A model generated the notes under the pieces. The model was not told the DNA's origin, did not search any database, and was given only the letters and a program-made list of their open reading frames with translations. Below, piece after piece: positions 23,111 to 31,339 of a DNA stretch of 32,087 nucleotides. The stretch's first letter is position 1. Each line of letters begins with the position of its first letter. The DNA is from Campylobacterales bacterium (GTDB lineage: Bacteria; Campylobacterota; Campylobacteria; Campylobacterales; JALSKU01): positions 1-32,087 of the forward strand of contig JAMOOV010000161.1 of the NCBI GenBank assembly GCA_027065125.1, given 5' to 3'. The position numbers and the translations under genes are program-made.

Positions 23111-25577
23111 ATATCCTAAAAGGTGTCTTTATAATTCTAAAGATGATATTAAATGGAGATTTAATAGCACTTTCGGCAAAGTCTGTTTTTATGACAGGAT
23201 TGTCAAAACTGCCGAATATTTTAGCTTTTGAAGTAAATTTACCATTTTTGCCAAGAAGTATATAGCCAAGGAACGGTAAAGAGTTGATAGTTTTGCCCAA
23301 TTTTTTTAGTATTGTTACCTTGAAAGTTAAATTTAGTTTTTTATTTTTTAAATTGATATATCCATTGCCTACGAGGGTTGAAAAATTATTTTTAAGAATG
23401 ATATTTTTGAGAGTTAAAATATTTTTTGTATAATAAAAGTCAAATTTACCGCTATTTATCTTAAAGTTTTCTCCTCCTTTTTTAATGCTTTTTATAACAC
23501 TATTTGCTATATCACATTTACCTTGAAAAATATCATTTTTTTCTTTTATATTAAATCTAAAAGTTCCTCCGTGAAATAAGTTGTGGTTGATTAGTTTGTT
23601 TAAATATTGTGAAGTTATAAAATTGGTATTTATATTTACTGTATTTGCATCTTTTGAATAAAAAATATGGTTATTTTTATAGATTGATGAAAAGATTATT
23701 TTATCTCTGTTTGTAAAAAATGAGAATTGATTCGTCGGTATAGACAATCCTTCTTGAAGATAAACAGTTGAATTATATGCTCTTAAAATCAAGGATTTAC
23801 TTGAATTTGTATCCATATTTGTTTTATTTGCTAAATTAAATGATATATCTTTTGTATAAATATCAATTCTTTTTGTGATATTTAATTCCATATTGTTATC
23901 TTTTGTTTTGGCAAATATACCGTTTTTGTTAATTTTTGCCACTATATTAAACTCTTTTATGGGCTTCTTTTGTGATAAAAGTATATTTTGATTATGTTTG
24001 ATATTTGCCGATAAGTTAAATGATTTAAAATGTTTTGTGTAGATATTTATATTGCCGTTGTCTATAGTATATCTTTTTAGCATAGGAGAGATGGGATATA
24101 TTTTTTTTAAATTATTAAAAATAAAACTGCTGTTTTTACCCCAAAATTTCATATTTGCATCCAATGAAGGAAGTGAAATAGTACCTTTTTTGAAATTTAT
24201 TTTGATTTTATCTTCTATATTTTTTGCATCCAATAAAAATTTATTTTTATATTTTACAGATAGCTTATTTATATCAATATTTCCTCTATATACTCTTTTT
24301 TTAGCATTAAATACTCCGGTAGTATTGATGTCAAATATATTTTGATAGGATAAATTACTATTTTTTATCGTTATTATATTGTTGTGTAAAAAGACATTTG
24401 CATATCTTGTTTTAAATTTTATATTATTGAAAAGTAAGATGGAGTTTTTTGTGACAAAGTGTCCTTTTGCATCTATGCTAAACGGAACGAATGGTATAGT
24501 CAATTTCAAATCAGCCGATGTCTTTGAAGCTTTTTGAGATAATGGCAGGGTTATATCAAATGCTTTTAAGATTTTTTTTACTTTATTGTCTATATAGTGT
24601 TTTGCTTTTATGTTTATCTCTATATATGCACCTTTTGTTAGTAGATTTGTTATCTTTACACTTGAATTTGTTAAATTTATATCTTCATAAGATGGCTCTG
24701 TAAGTCCAAAAATCAGAGAATCATTTTTTAAGCTAACAGTTATCTTTTTTATTTTTACTTTAGGCAGATTTTTATGAAATTCAACTTTTGCATTTTCAAC
24801 TACAGCTTCTCCTCTTATCTGTTTTGGATAAAACTCTCCCGTTTTGATGTTTATTTTGCCAAATAGATACTTGAGATCATATTTTTGTGCTACTATATAC
24901 TTATATATCCAATTTGAAATAATTTTATTTATATAAATTTTTTCATTTAAATAGTCCATAAAAGGTGCTATATTGTTCGATTTGATACCATAAAGGTAGT
25001 ATTGGAGGATATTTTTATCAAGGGTAAGTTTTGCTTTTCCGTTTATATTGTGAGTAAAAAATGTACCATCATATTCATATTGTTTATCTGTAAGATTTAC
25101 TTTTAAATACCCTATAAACGAAGCTCTATACGGTTTAATGTAAAGCTTTTTAATATCGGCTATAATAAAATTTTTGTTTGATAAAGATATATTTGACAGA
25201 AGATATATTTGGTCTGTTTCTAAAAAGAATAGATTTTTTTTATATCTTAATGATAATATATCATTTTCATATTGGATTTTCTTTATATCCAATTCACTAA
25301 AGAGAATATTAAAGTATTTTAAATAATTTTTGATAGACAGTAGTTGGCTTTTAGTGTCTGTTTTGGAATAATTTTTTTTGATTTTTAAATAGTCGATTTT
25401 TACAATGAGTTTTTTATCTAATTTTATGTATAATTTGTGAATATCGGCTTTAGGTAAAATTAGAGAGTTAATCGTGATGCCATGTAAAAGTAAAAAATAG
25501 ATTATTAAGATAAGTGATATGATAAAAATAAACAAATATGATATTTTAGCAATAGTTTTAGATGCTATCTTTATCAT
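23094..25577 (-). CDS. AsmA/YhdP-like envelope protein (DUF3971 type)
   Basis: This 827-residue protein has one N-terminal membrane segment (SYLFIFIISLILIIYFLLLH, about residues 13-32) and then a very long, strand-rich periplasmic part full of alternating Lys/Ile/Asn. Its C-terminal portion (LVGNGYINLKNKKLNLTFKV, LPFLGYILLGKNGKFTSKAK, then IFGSFDNPVIKTDF) matches the AsmA-like C-terminal domain, as in YhdP/TamB-type bridges that move phospholipids between the two membranes. The start ATG has AGGGA 7 nt upstream; no better internal start exists. It overlaps mltG head to head by 59 bp and lolC/E tail to tail by 17 bp. Lipid transport is inferred from the family only. Confidence 0.8.
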   Translation of the reverse strand: MIKIASKTIAKISYLFIFIISLILIIYFLLLHGITINSLILPKADIHKLYIKLDKKLIVKIDYLKIKKNYSKTDTKSQLLSIKNYLKYFNILFSELDIKKIQYENDILSLRYKKNLFFLETDQIYLLSNISLSNKNFIIADIKKLYIKPYRASFIGYLKVNLTDKQYEYDGTFFTHNINGKAKLTLDKNILQYYLYGIKSNNIAPFMDYLNEKIYINKIISNWIYKYIVAQKYDLKYLFGKINIKTGEFYPKQIRGEAVVENAKVEFHKNLPKVKIKKITVSLKNDSLIFGLTEPSYEDINLTNSSVKITNLLTKGAYIEINIKAKHYIDNKVKKILKAFDITLPLSQKASKTSADLKLTIPFVPFSIDAKGHFVTKNSILLFNNIKFKTRYANVFLHNNIITIKNSNLSYQNIFDINTTGVFNAKKRVYRGNIDINKLSVKYKNKFLLDAKNIEDKIKINFKKGTISLPSLDANMKFWGKNSSFIFNNLKKIYPISPMLKRYTIDNGNINIYTKHFKSFNLSANIKHNQNILLSQKKPIKEFNIVAKINKNGIFAKTKDNNMELNITKRIDIYTKDISFNLANKTNMDTNSSKSLILRAYNSTVYLQEGLSIPTNQFSFFTNRDKIIFSSIYKNNHIFYSKDANTVNINTNFITSQYLNKLINHNLFHGGTFRFNIKEKNDIFQGKCDIANSVIKSIKKGGENFKINSGKFDFYYTKNILTLKNIILKNNFSTLVGNGYINLKNKKLNLTFKVTILKKLGKTINSLPFLGYILLGKNGKFTSKAKIFGSFDNPVIKTDFAESAIKSPFNIIFRIIKTPFRIFSPSK

Positions 25578-26457
25578 TGCTGTATCCCTGCTTTTTTATT
25601 TATCAAAAGAGATAAAAACTTCTAAAGTTGTTTATATTCCTTCCGGTTCAATCAATCAAATTATAACATATCTTGAACAAAGAAACTTTGAAGTTTCAAG
25701 ATTAGATAGCTTTTTAATAAGATTTTTCGGTTCACCTCAATCGGGCTGGATAAATATAGGTAAAATAAGACTTTCAAAAGGTGATTTTTTATATAGAGTT
25801 ACACATTCGAAAGCCCCTCTTATTAGTATCGAGTTGATTCCCGGAGAGACTAAAGAGATATTTTTTCGAGAACTTTCCAAAAGATTAAATTTATCAGTAA
25901 AAAAACTTGAAAAATCTTATGATAATTTAACCGACATAAAAGATGGAGTGATTTTGCCAAATACTTACAAAGTACCAATGGGTATCAGCGAAAGACATTT
26001 GATGCTTTATCTTGCAAGAGGTTCTTTGAAAAAGCATAAACTTTTATCTGAAAAAATTTTTGGAAATTATGATAAAAAAAAATGGTTTGGCTACATTTCT
26101 ATGGCATCAATCATACAAAAAGAGGCTGCATCCAAGGCTGATATGTCCGATATTTCAGCAGTTATTCATAATCGTTTAAAAAAAGGTATGAAGTTGCAGA
26201 TGGACGGAAGTTTGATGTACGGATTGTATTCACATAGCAAAATAACTGCAAAAAGGATAAGGGAGGATAACTCCGAATACAATACATACAAGATAAAAGG
26301 CATACCCAAGGACCCGCTTTGCAGTGTCAGCCTTGAGGCTATAAAAGCGGCCATATTCCCATCAAAGAAAAAATATTTATATTTTGTAAAAGGAAAAGGA
26401 AAAAAACATTTATATTCAAATAGCTATAAAAGACATTTAAAAAATATAAGAAGATAA
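25519..26457 (+). CDS. mltG: Endolytic transglycosylase MltG (YceG-like)
   Basis: This 312-residue inner-membrane protein cleaves nascent glycan strands and sets peptidoglycan chain length. It has an N-terminal anchor (ILAIVLDAIFIIAVSLLFYL, about residues 9-28), a LysM-like part (SGSINQIITYLEQRNF), and the YceG catalytic domain: GVILPNTYKVPMG, then ASIIQKEAASKADMSDISAV, HNRLKKGMKLQMDGSLMYG, and the late GIPKDPLCSVSLEAIKAAIF and YLYFVKGKGKKHLYS. The catalytic motif normally reads ExE (IVEKE in E. coli); here it is Gln200-Lys-Glu202. No internal ATG, GTG or TTG exists before the end of the membrane segment, so the start at 25519 and its overlap with the divergent gene appear real. The ribosome-binding site (AAGATAAG) is weak. 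Confidence 0.92.
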   Translation: MIKINKYDILAIVLDAIFIIAVSLLFYLSKEIKTSKVVYIPSGSINQIITYLEQRNFEVSRLDSFLIRFFGSPQSGWINIGKIRLSKGDFLYRVTHSKAPLISIELIPGETKEIFFRELSKRLNLSVKKLEKSYDNLTDIKDGVILPNTYKVPMGISERHLMLYLARGSLKKHKLLSEKIFGNYDKKKWFGYISMASIIQKEAASKADMSDISAVIHNRLKKGMKLQMDGSLMYGLYSHSKITAKRIREDNSEYNTYKIKGIPKDPLCSVSLEAIKAAIFPSKKKYLYFVKGKGKKHLYSNSYKRHLKNIRR

Positions 26458-26534
26458 TATGTTACAAAAAGTTACAAGAAAATCTTTAATAAAATAGTAA
26501 TTGTGTAGTTAGGTAACATAAAGACTTTTTTTTT
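26458..26534 (+). terminator. Possible terminator region after mltG
   Basis: TATGTTAC (26458-26465) and GTAACATA (26513-26520) form an 8-bp inverted repeat with a 47-nt loop, followed by AAGAC and a run of nine T (26526-26534). The wide loop makes a classical hairpin uncertain, but the T run directly after the second arm is suggestive. Confidence 0.3.
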
Positions 26535-26584
26535 ACATAATTGAGACCAATTAAAATTATTTTATGTTTACTATTATATACTTA

Positions 26585-26590
26585 TATAAT
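26585..26590 (+). promoter_or_regulatory. Candidate -10 element for icd
   Basis: A perfect TATAAT lies 22 nt before the ATG and just before the AAAAGGA ribosome-binding site (26599-26605). A second, less perfect AT-rich -10 (TATTATATAC) overlaps upstream. The 155-bp gap after mltG must hold the promoter of the icd-mdh-fum-suc block. Confidence 0.4.
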
Positions 26591-26612
26591 ATTTTTTTAA
26601 AAGGATTTGGCA

Positions 26613-28823
26613 ATGGGACAAACAATCGTTTATACTAAGATAGATGAGGCACCGGCACTTGCAACATACTCACTTTTTCCTATATTGGAAAAGTTTATCG
26701 GAAGTACCGGGGTAAATATAGAGCAAAGAGATATCTCTCTTGCCGGTCGTGTGATAGCAACATTTAGTGATATACTACCGGAAGATCAAAGACAACCAGA
26801 TGAGTTGGCATATCTTGGTGATTTGGTGCAGAAGCCCGAAGCGAATATCATAAAACTACCAAATATATCAGCATCAATTCCTCAGTTAAAAGCTTGTATA
26901 GCCGAACTTCAAGAGCAAGGATATAAGCTTCCGGATTTCCCGGAAAATCCACAAACAGATGAAGAGAAAGCCATAAGAGAAAAGTATGCTACATGTCTTG
27001 GTAGTGCGGTAAATCCTGTTTTAAGAGAAGGAAATAGTGATAGAAGAGCTGCAAAAGTTGTAAAAGAGTATGCAAAAAAGCATCCCCACAGACTTAAACC
27101 TTTCGATAAAAATTGTAAAGCAAAAGTTGCATATATGGGAAAAGATGACTTTTATGACAATGAACAATCAGTCATAACAGATAAAGCGGGTAAAGTTACC
27201 ATAGAACTTAACGGAAAAGTTTTAAAAGAGTTAAATGATGTTGAAAAAGATGAAGTTTTATCGTCATCTTTTATGAGTGCAAAGAGTTTATCTGCCTTTT
27301 TAGATGAAACTATAGATGAAGCTAAAAAAGATGATTTGTTGTGGTCTATTCACTTGAAGGCTACCATGATGAAAGTGAGTGATCCTGTTATTTTCGGATA
27401 TGCGGTTAGAGAGTTTTATAAAGATGTATTTGATAAATTTGCCAAAGAGTTTGAAGAGATAGGTATCAATCAAGACCTTGGCATGGGTGACCTTGAAAAT
27501 AAGATAAAAAAACTTCATAGAGAAAAGCAAGAGGAGATAGTTAATGCTATAAATGAAGAGTATGCAAAAAGACCAAATATTGCTATGGTCGATAGCGATA
27601 AAGGTATAACAAATCTTCACTTCTCAAATGACATCATCATTGATGCCTCTTTACCTCCTGTTATCAGAGAGGGTGGAAAAATGTGGAACAAAGATGGAGC
27701 TTTGCAAGAGACACTTGCTGTTATACCGGATAGATGTTATGCGACAATGTATGAAGAGATACTTGAAGATGCAAAGAAAAATGGACAGTTTAATGTAACC
27801 ACTATGGGACATGTTAGCAATGTCGGACTTATGGCTAAAAAAGCTGAAGAGTACGGTTCTCATCCGACTACTTTCAAACCTGAAGAGGATGGGGTTATGG
27901 AAGTAAAGGATGAAGAAGGTAATGTTCTAATGAGCCACCAAGTGCAAAAAGGTGATATTTGGAGACTTTACAGAGCTAAAGATGTAGCTATAAAAGATTG
28001 GATTAGATTGGCTCATGAGAGAGCGAGTTTGACAGGGCTTCCTGCGGTATTCTGGCTCGATAGCTTTAGGGCTCATGATGCAAATATTATTAAAAAAGTG
28101 GTTCAGTATCTACCTGAGTATATCGCCCAAAAGGATATAGAGTATCATATAATGGCTCCTAAACAGGCTATGAGATTTACTCTAAAAAGGGTCAGAAAAG
28201 GGCTTGATACCATAAGTGTTACCGGAAATATCTTAAGAGATTATTTGACAGATCTTTTCCCTATACTTGAGCTTGGAACAAGTGCTAAAATGATGTCTAT
28301 CGTTCCTTTACTTGCCGGTGGAGGATTGTTTGAAACCGGTGCGGGAGGATCGGCTCCTAAGCATGTTGAGCAGTTTTTGAACGAGGGTCACTTAAGATGG
28401 GATAGCTTGGGTGAATTCTTAGCACTTGCCGAATCTCTTAGAATGCTTTCTCAAAAAGGAGCCGGAGAAAAGGTAAAAGTTATGAATGATGCTCTTGATA
28501 AAGCAAATGCGGCATATCTTGACAATGACAAATCTCCGGGAAGAAAAGCAGGACAACCAGACAATAAAGCCAGCCACTTTTATCTTGCAATGTATTGGGC
28601 TGAAGCTTTGGCAAATCAAGATGAAGATAAAGAGTTAGCTGATAAATTTGCTCCTGTAGCAAAAGCTTTAAAAGAGAATGAAGATAAGATAATGGAGGAG
28701 TTTTTGAGTGTTGAGGGTAAAGCTCAAGATATAGGCGGATACTATCATGCTGATGATAAAAAAGCTCAAAATGCTATGAGACCAAGTCAAACTCTAAATA
28801 ATATAATAGACTCTATAGGCTAA
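26613..28823 (+). CDS. icd: Isocitrate dehydrogenase (NADP+), monomeric type
   Basis: This 736-residue enzyme belongs to the monomeric IDH-II class, about twice the size of the dimeric E. coli enzyme and unrelated in length. It oxidises isocitrate to 2-oxoglutarate and CO2 with NADP+, or runs in reverse for carboxylation in the reductive TCA cycle. Family landmarks: TKIDEAPALATYSLFPILEK at the start, PNISASIPQLKACIAELQEQG, the substrate loop CLGSAVNPVLREGNSDRRA, DSDKGITNLHFSNDIIIDAS, TMGHVSNVGLMAKKAEEYGS, and AGGGLFETGAGGSAPKHVEQ. The ATG at 26613 is used because AAAAGGA is 7 nt upstream; an in-frame TTG at 26607 is too close. It heads the block icd-mdh-fumA-fumB-sucC. A terminator hairpin overlaps its last codons. 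Confidence 0.96.
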   Translation: MGQTIVYTKIDEAPALATYSLFPILEKFIGSTGVNIEQRDISLAGRVIATFSDILPEDQRQPDELAYLGDLVQKPEANIIKLPNISASIPQLKACIAELQEQGYKLPDFPENPQTDEEKAIREKYATCLGSAVNPVLREGNSDRRAAKVVKEYAKKHPHRLKPFDKNCKAKVAYMGKDDFYDNEQSVITDKAGKVTIELNGKVLKELNDVEKDEVLSSSFMSAKSLSAFLDETIDEAKKDDLLWSIHLKATMMKVSDPVIFGYAVREFYKDVFDKFAKEFEEIGINQDLGMGDLENKIKKLHREKQEEIVNAINEEYAKRPNIAMVDSDKGITNLHFSNDIIIDASLPPVIREGGKMWNKDGALQETLAVIPDRCYATMYEEILEDAKKNGQFNVTTMGHVSNVGLMAKKAEEYGSHPTTFKPEEDGVMEVKDEEGNVLMSHQVQKGDIWRLYRAKDVAIKDWIRLAHERASLTGLPAVFWLDSFRAHDANIIKKVVQYLPEYIAQKDIEYHIMAPKQAMRFTLKRVRKGLDTISVTGNILRDYLTDLFPILELGTSAKMMSIVPLLAGGGLFETGAGGSAPKHVEQFLNEGHLRWDSLGEFLALAESLRMLSQKGAGEKVKVMNDALDKANAAYLDNDKSPGRKAGQPDNKASHFYLAMYWAEALANQDEDKELADKFAPVAKALKENEDKIMEEFLSVEGKAQDIGGYYHADDKKAQNAMRPSQTLNNIIDSIG

Positions 28824-28842
28824 TCCATACTATAGAGTTTTT
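28810..28842 (+). terminator. Intrinsic terminator overlapping the icd stop codon
   Basis: ACTCTATAG (28810-28818) pairs with CTATAGAGT (28830-28838) around an 11-nt loop that contains the icd TAA stop. The stem is followed by T at 28838-28842. Partial termination here would let icd be made in excess over mdh and the genes beyond. Confidence 0.6.
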
Positions 28843-28844
28843 GT

Positions 28845-28876
28845 GATACAATTGATAAATATTTATCAATTGTATC
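28845..28876. repeat. 32-bp perfect palindrome upstream of mdh
   Basis: GATACAATTGATAAAT is followed immediately by its exact reverse complement. It lies 2 bp after the T run of the icd terminator and 22 bp before the mdh start. No T run follows it on either strand. It may be an operator for a dimeric regulator, or an mRNA hairpin shielding the 5' end of the mdh message. Confidence 0.85.
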
Positions 28877-28898
28877 AATTAAGTCATGAAGGATATAA

Positions 28899-29849
28899 GT
28901 GGAAAGACAGAGTAAAGTTACAATAATCGGTGCAGGAAATGTGGGTGCCACGGTAGGCTACTCTTTAGCAATGCACGGCACTTGTCATAAGTTGATTCTT
29001 GTGGATAGAGATACCGACAGAGCAAAAGGAAAAGCTCTTGATATGTCTCAGGCTGCAGCGGCAACAAGAAGTCATACTATCGTAGAAGCAGCACAAAGTT
29101 ATAAGGATATAGAAGATAGCGAAGTTGTAGTTATCACGGCAGGTTTTCCAAGACTTCCGGGTATGAGTAGAGAAGATTTACTTATGAAAAATGCCGAAAT
29201 AACGAAAGAGGTTATCTTAAAAGTTAGAGAATATGCACCAAAAGCAATAGTTATAATGGTTTCAAATCCATTAGATACGATGACTTATGTCGCCTTAAAA
29301 GTGGGTAAATATCCAACAAACCAAGTGCTTGGAATGGCAGGTATCTTGGATAGTGCCAGAATGGCACATTTTATATATGAAAAACTCGGTTTCGGAGCAG
29401 GACAGATAAGAGCTACTACGATGGGAGGTCATGGGGATTATATGGTTCCTTTGCAAAGATACTCTACTGTTGCGGGTATTCCTTTGACGGATCTTTTAAA
29501 AGCGGAAGAGATTGATGAGATAGTTGAGAGAACAAAGCATGGTGGGGCTGAAATAGTCGGCTACCTTAAGACGGGTTCAGCATACTATGCTCCAGCAAAA
29601 TCAACTGCTCTTATGATAAATGCCATATTAAATGATTCAAAACAGATATATCCTTGTGCAGTTTATCTTGACGGAGAGTATGGATACAGTGATATAGTGA
29701 ATGGAGTTCCTGTAACACTTGGTAAAAATGGTGCAGAGGATGTGATTGAGATAAGTTTAAATCACTGTGAAAGAGAGCAATTTAGAAAAAGTATAGAATC
29801 TGTAAAAGTTTTAATTGATATTTTAAAAGAGAAGAGATTTTTAGACTAA
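28899..29849 (+). CDS. mdh: Malate dehydrogenase
   Basis: This 316-residue NAD-dependent enzyme interconverts malate and oxaloacetate. It is of the LDH-like MDH type. The nucleotide-binding motif is GAGNVG (residues 11-16); the substrate loop GFPRLPGMSREDLL carries Arg where lactate dehydrogenases have Gln, which fixes malate specificity; NPLDTMTYV and GGHGDYMVP with the catalytic His178 follow. The start is GTG at 28899 with AAGGA 5 nt upstream. It lies 75 bp after icd, behind a terminator and a 32-bp palindrome, so it may have its own control. fumA follows after 35 bp. Confidence 0.96.
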   Translation: MERQSKVTIIGAGNVGATVGYSLAMHGTCHKLILVDRDTDRAKGKALDMSQAAAATRSHTIVEAAQSYKDIEDSEVVVITAGFPRLPGMSREDLLMKNAEITKEVILKVREYAPKAIVIMVSNPLDTMTYVALKVGKYPTNQVLGMAGILDSARMAHFIYEKLGFGAGQIRATTMGGHGDYMVPLQRYSTVAGIPLTDLLKAEEIDEIVERTKHGGAEIVGYLKTGSAYYAPAKSTALMINAILNDSKQIYPCAVYLDGEYGYSDIVNGVPVTLGKNGAEDVIEISLNHCEREQFRKSIESVKVLIDILKEKRFLD

Positions 29850-29884
29850 AATCTATATAAATACTCGGATAAGGAGATGATTTT

Positions 29885-30739
29885 ATGAGTAGAGAAGTTG
29901 AATTTAACGATATAGTTAAAAGTATTAAAAATATGATTATTCATACTGCTTACAATTTACCAAAAGATGCATTGGATGCACTAAATAAAGCTTATGAAGA
30001 GGAAAAAAGCCCCGTATGCAAAGAAGTTTTAAAACAAATTCTTGAAAATGCAAGGATTGCAAGAACTGAAGATAGACCTTTGTGTCAGGATACCGGACTT
30101 GCAGTATTTTTTGTAAAAGTGGGAGAAGATTTTAAAGTTAAGGGCGGTACGATAAAAGATGCCATAAATCAAGGAACGGAAGAGGGATATAAAGAGGGTT
30201 ACCTAAGAGCTTCTACCTGTGATTGTTTTACAAGAGAAAATTTAAAAGATAAGATCGGTTACAATTTACCTGCGGTTATCCACTTTGATCTTGTGGAGGG
30301 AGATAAACTTGAGATAGAGTATGCTGCAAAAGGCGGCGGAAGCGAAAATGTCAGTCGTGCTACCGTTTTGGCTCCAGCTCAAGGAAAACCCGGTATTTTG
30401 AAATTTGTAAAAGAGGTTATCTCAAATGCCGGACCAAACCCTTGTCCTCCTATCATTGTGGGAGTTGGTATAGGTGGAACTTTTGAAAAAGCCGTCATAT
30501 CGAGCAAACATGCACTCTTTAGGGAAGCCGGTACAAAAAATGAAGATTCTGAATTAAATGAATTTGAAGAAGAGATACTTGAAGAGTTAAATAAACTTGG
30601 TATCGGTGCTATGGGAATGGGTGGGACTAAAACGGTTCTTGCTGTACATATAGAAAGACAACCTTGTCATATAGCCTCACTTCCGGTAAGTGTAAATGTT
30701 CAGTGTCATAGTTCAAGACACTCTCATATAGTTTTATAA
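29885..30739 (+). CDS. fumA: Class I fumarate hydratase, alpha subunit
   Basis: This 284-residue subunit is the catalytic half of an oxygen-sensitive [4Fe-4S] fumarase that interconverts fumarate and malate. Candidate cluster ligands are visible as Cys67 (RPLCQDTG), Cys112/Cys114 (STCDCFTREN) and Cys187 (GPNPCPP). The KGGGSENVSR and MGMGGTKTVLAVHIE segments are typical of the family. In enterobacteria the class I enzyme is one fused chain; the split alpha/beta form is usual in anaerobes and Campylobacterota. A related two-subunit L-tartrate dehydratase is the alternative, but the position between mdh and sucC argues for fumarase. The ribosome-binding site AAGGAG is strong. The beta-subunit gene begins 9 nt after the stop. 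Confidence 0.93.
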   Translation: MSREVEFNDIVKSIKNMIIHTAYNLPKDALDALNKAYEEEKSPVCKEVLKQILENARIARTEDRPLCQDTGLAVFFVKVGEDFKVKGGTIKDAINQGTEEGYKEGYLRASTCDCFTRENLKDKIGYNLPAVIHFDLVEGDKLEIEYAAKGGGSENVSRATVLAPAQGKPGILKFVKEVISNAGPNPCPPIIVGVGIGGTFEKAVISSKHALFREAGTKNEDSELNEFEEEILEELNKLGIGAMGMGGTKTVLAVHIERQPCHIASLPVSVNVQCHSSRHSHIVL

Positions 30740-30748
30740 GGATTGAAA

Positions 30749-31309
30749 ATGAGTAAAACATACCATTTGACAATGCCTCTAAGTGATGAGGATGTTGTCC
30801 AATTAAAAGCTGGAGATATAGTTTATCTAACGGGTATTATGTTTACTGCAAGAGATGCAGCACATAAGAAACTTGTTGATTTGATAGATGAGGGTAAAGA
30901 GTTACCTTTTGATTTGAAGGGTAGTGTTATATACTTTGTAGGGCCTACTCCTCCTAAGCCGGGTGATCCTATAGGAAGTGCGGGACCTACTACGAGCTAC
31001 AGAATGGATGCCTACTCCCCCATACTTATAAAACATGGTCAAAAAGGAATGATAGGGAAAGGCAAAAGAAATCAAGAGGTAAAAGATGCTTGCAAAAAGT
31101 ATAAAGCTGTCTATTTTGGAGCTACCGGAGGTGCGGGAGCTTTGATAGGAAAGACTATAAAAAGTGCCGAAGTTATAGCATATCCCGAGCTTGGACCTGA
31201 AGCTATAAGAAAACTTGAAGTGGAAGATTTTCCGGTAACTGTTATAAATGATACTTACGGAAATGATTTATATGATATGGGTAGATCTCAATATGAAGTT
31301 AAAGATTGA
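30749..31309 (+). CDS. fumB: Class I fumarate hydratase, beta subunit
   Basis: This 186-residue subunit completes the active site of the two-part fumarase. It shows the swivelling-domain pattern: LKAGDIVYLTGIMFTARDAA, YFVGPTPPKPGDPIGSAGPT, YSPILIKHGQKGMIGKG, and YFGATGGAGALIGKTIKSAE. The start is ATG at 30749, 6 nt after AAGGA; a TTG at 30743 directly abuts the Shine-Dalgarno sequence and is unlikely. It is co-transcribed with the alpha subunit and with sucC, which begins 30 nt downstream. The symbol follows position and convention in this group; it is not the E. coli fumB, which is a full-length enzyme. Confidence 0.92.
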   Translation: MSKTYHLTMPLSDEDVVQLKAGDIVYLTGIMFTARDAAHKKLVDLIDEGKELPFDLKGSVIYFVGPTPPKPGDPIGSAGPTTSYRMDAYSPILIKHGQKGMIGKGKRNQEVKDACKKYKAVYFGATGGAGALIGKTIKSAEVIAYPELGPEAIRKLEVEDFPVTVINDTYGNDLYDMGRSQYEVKD

Positions 31310-31339
31310 AAAGTAAACTATAAGAAAGGAGGATAGGTT

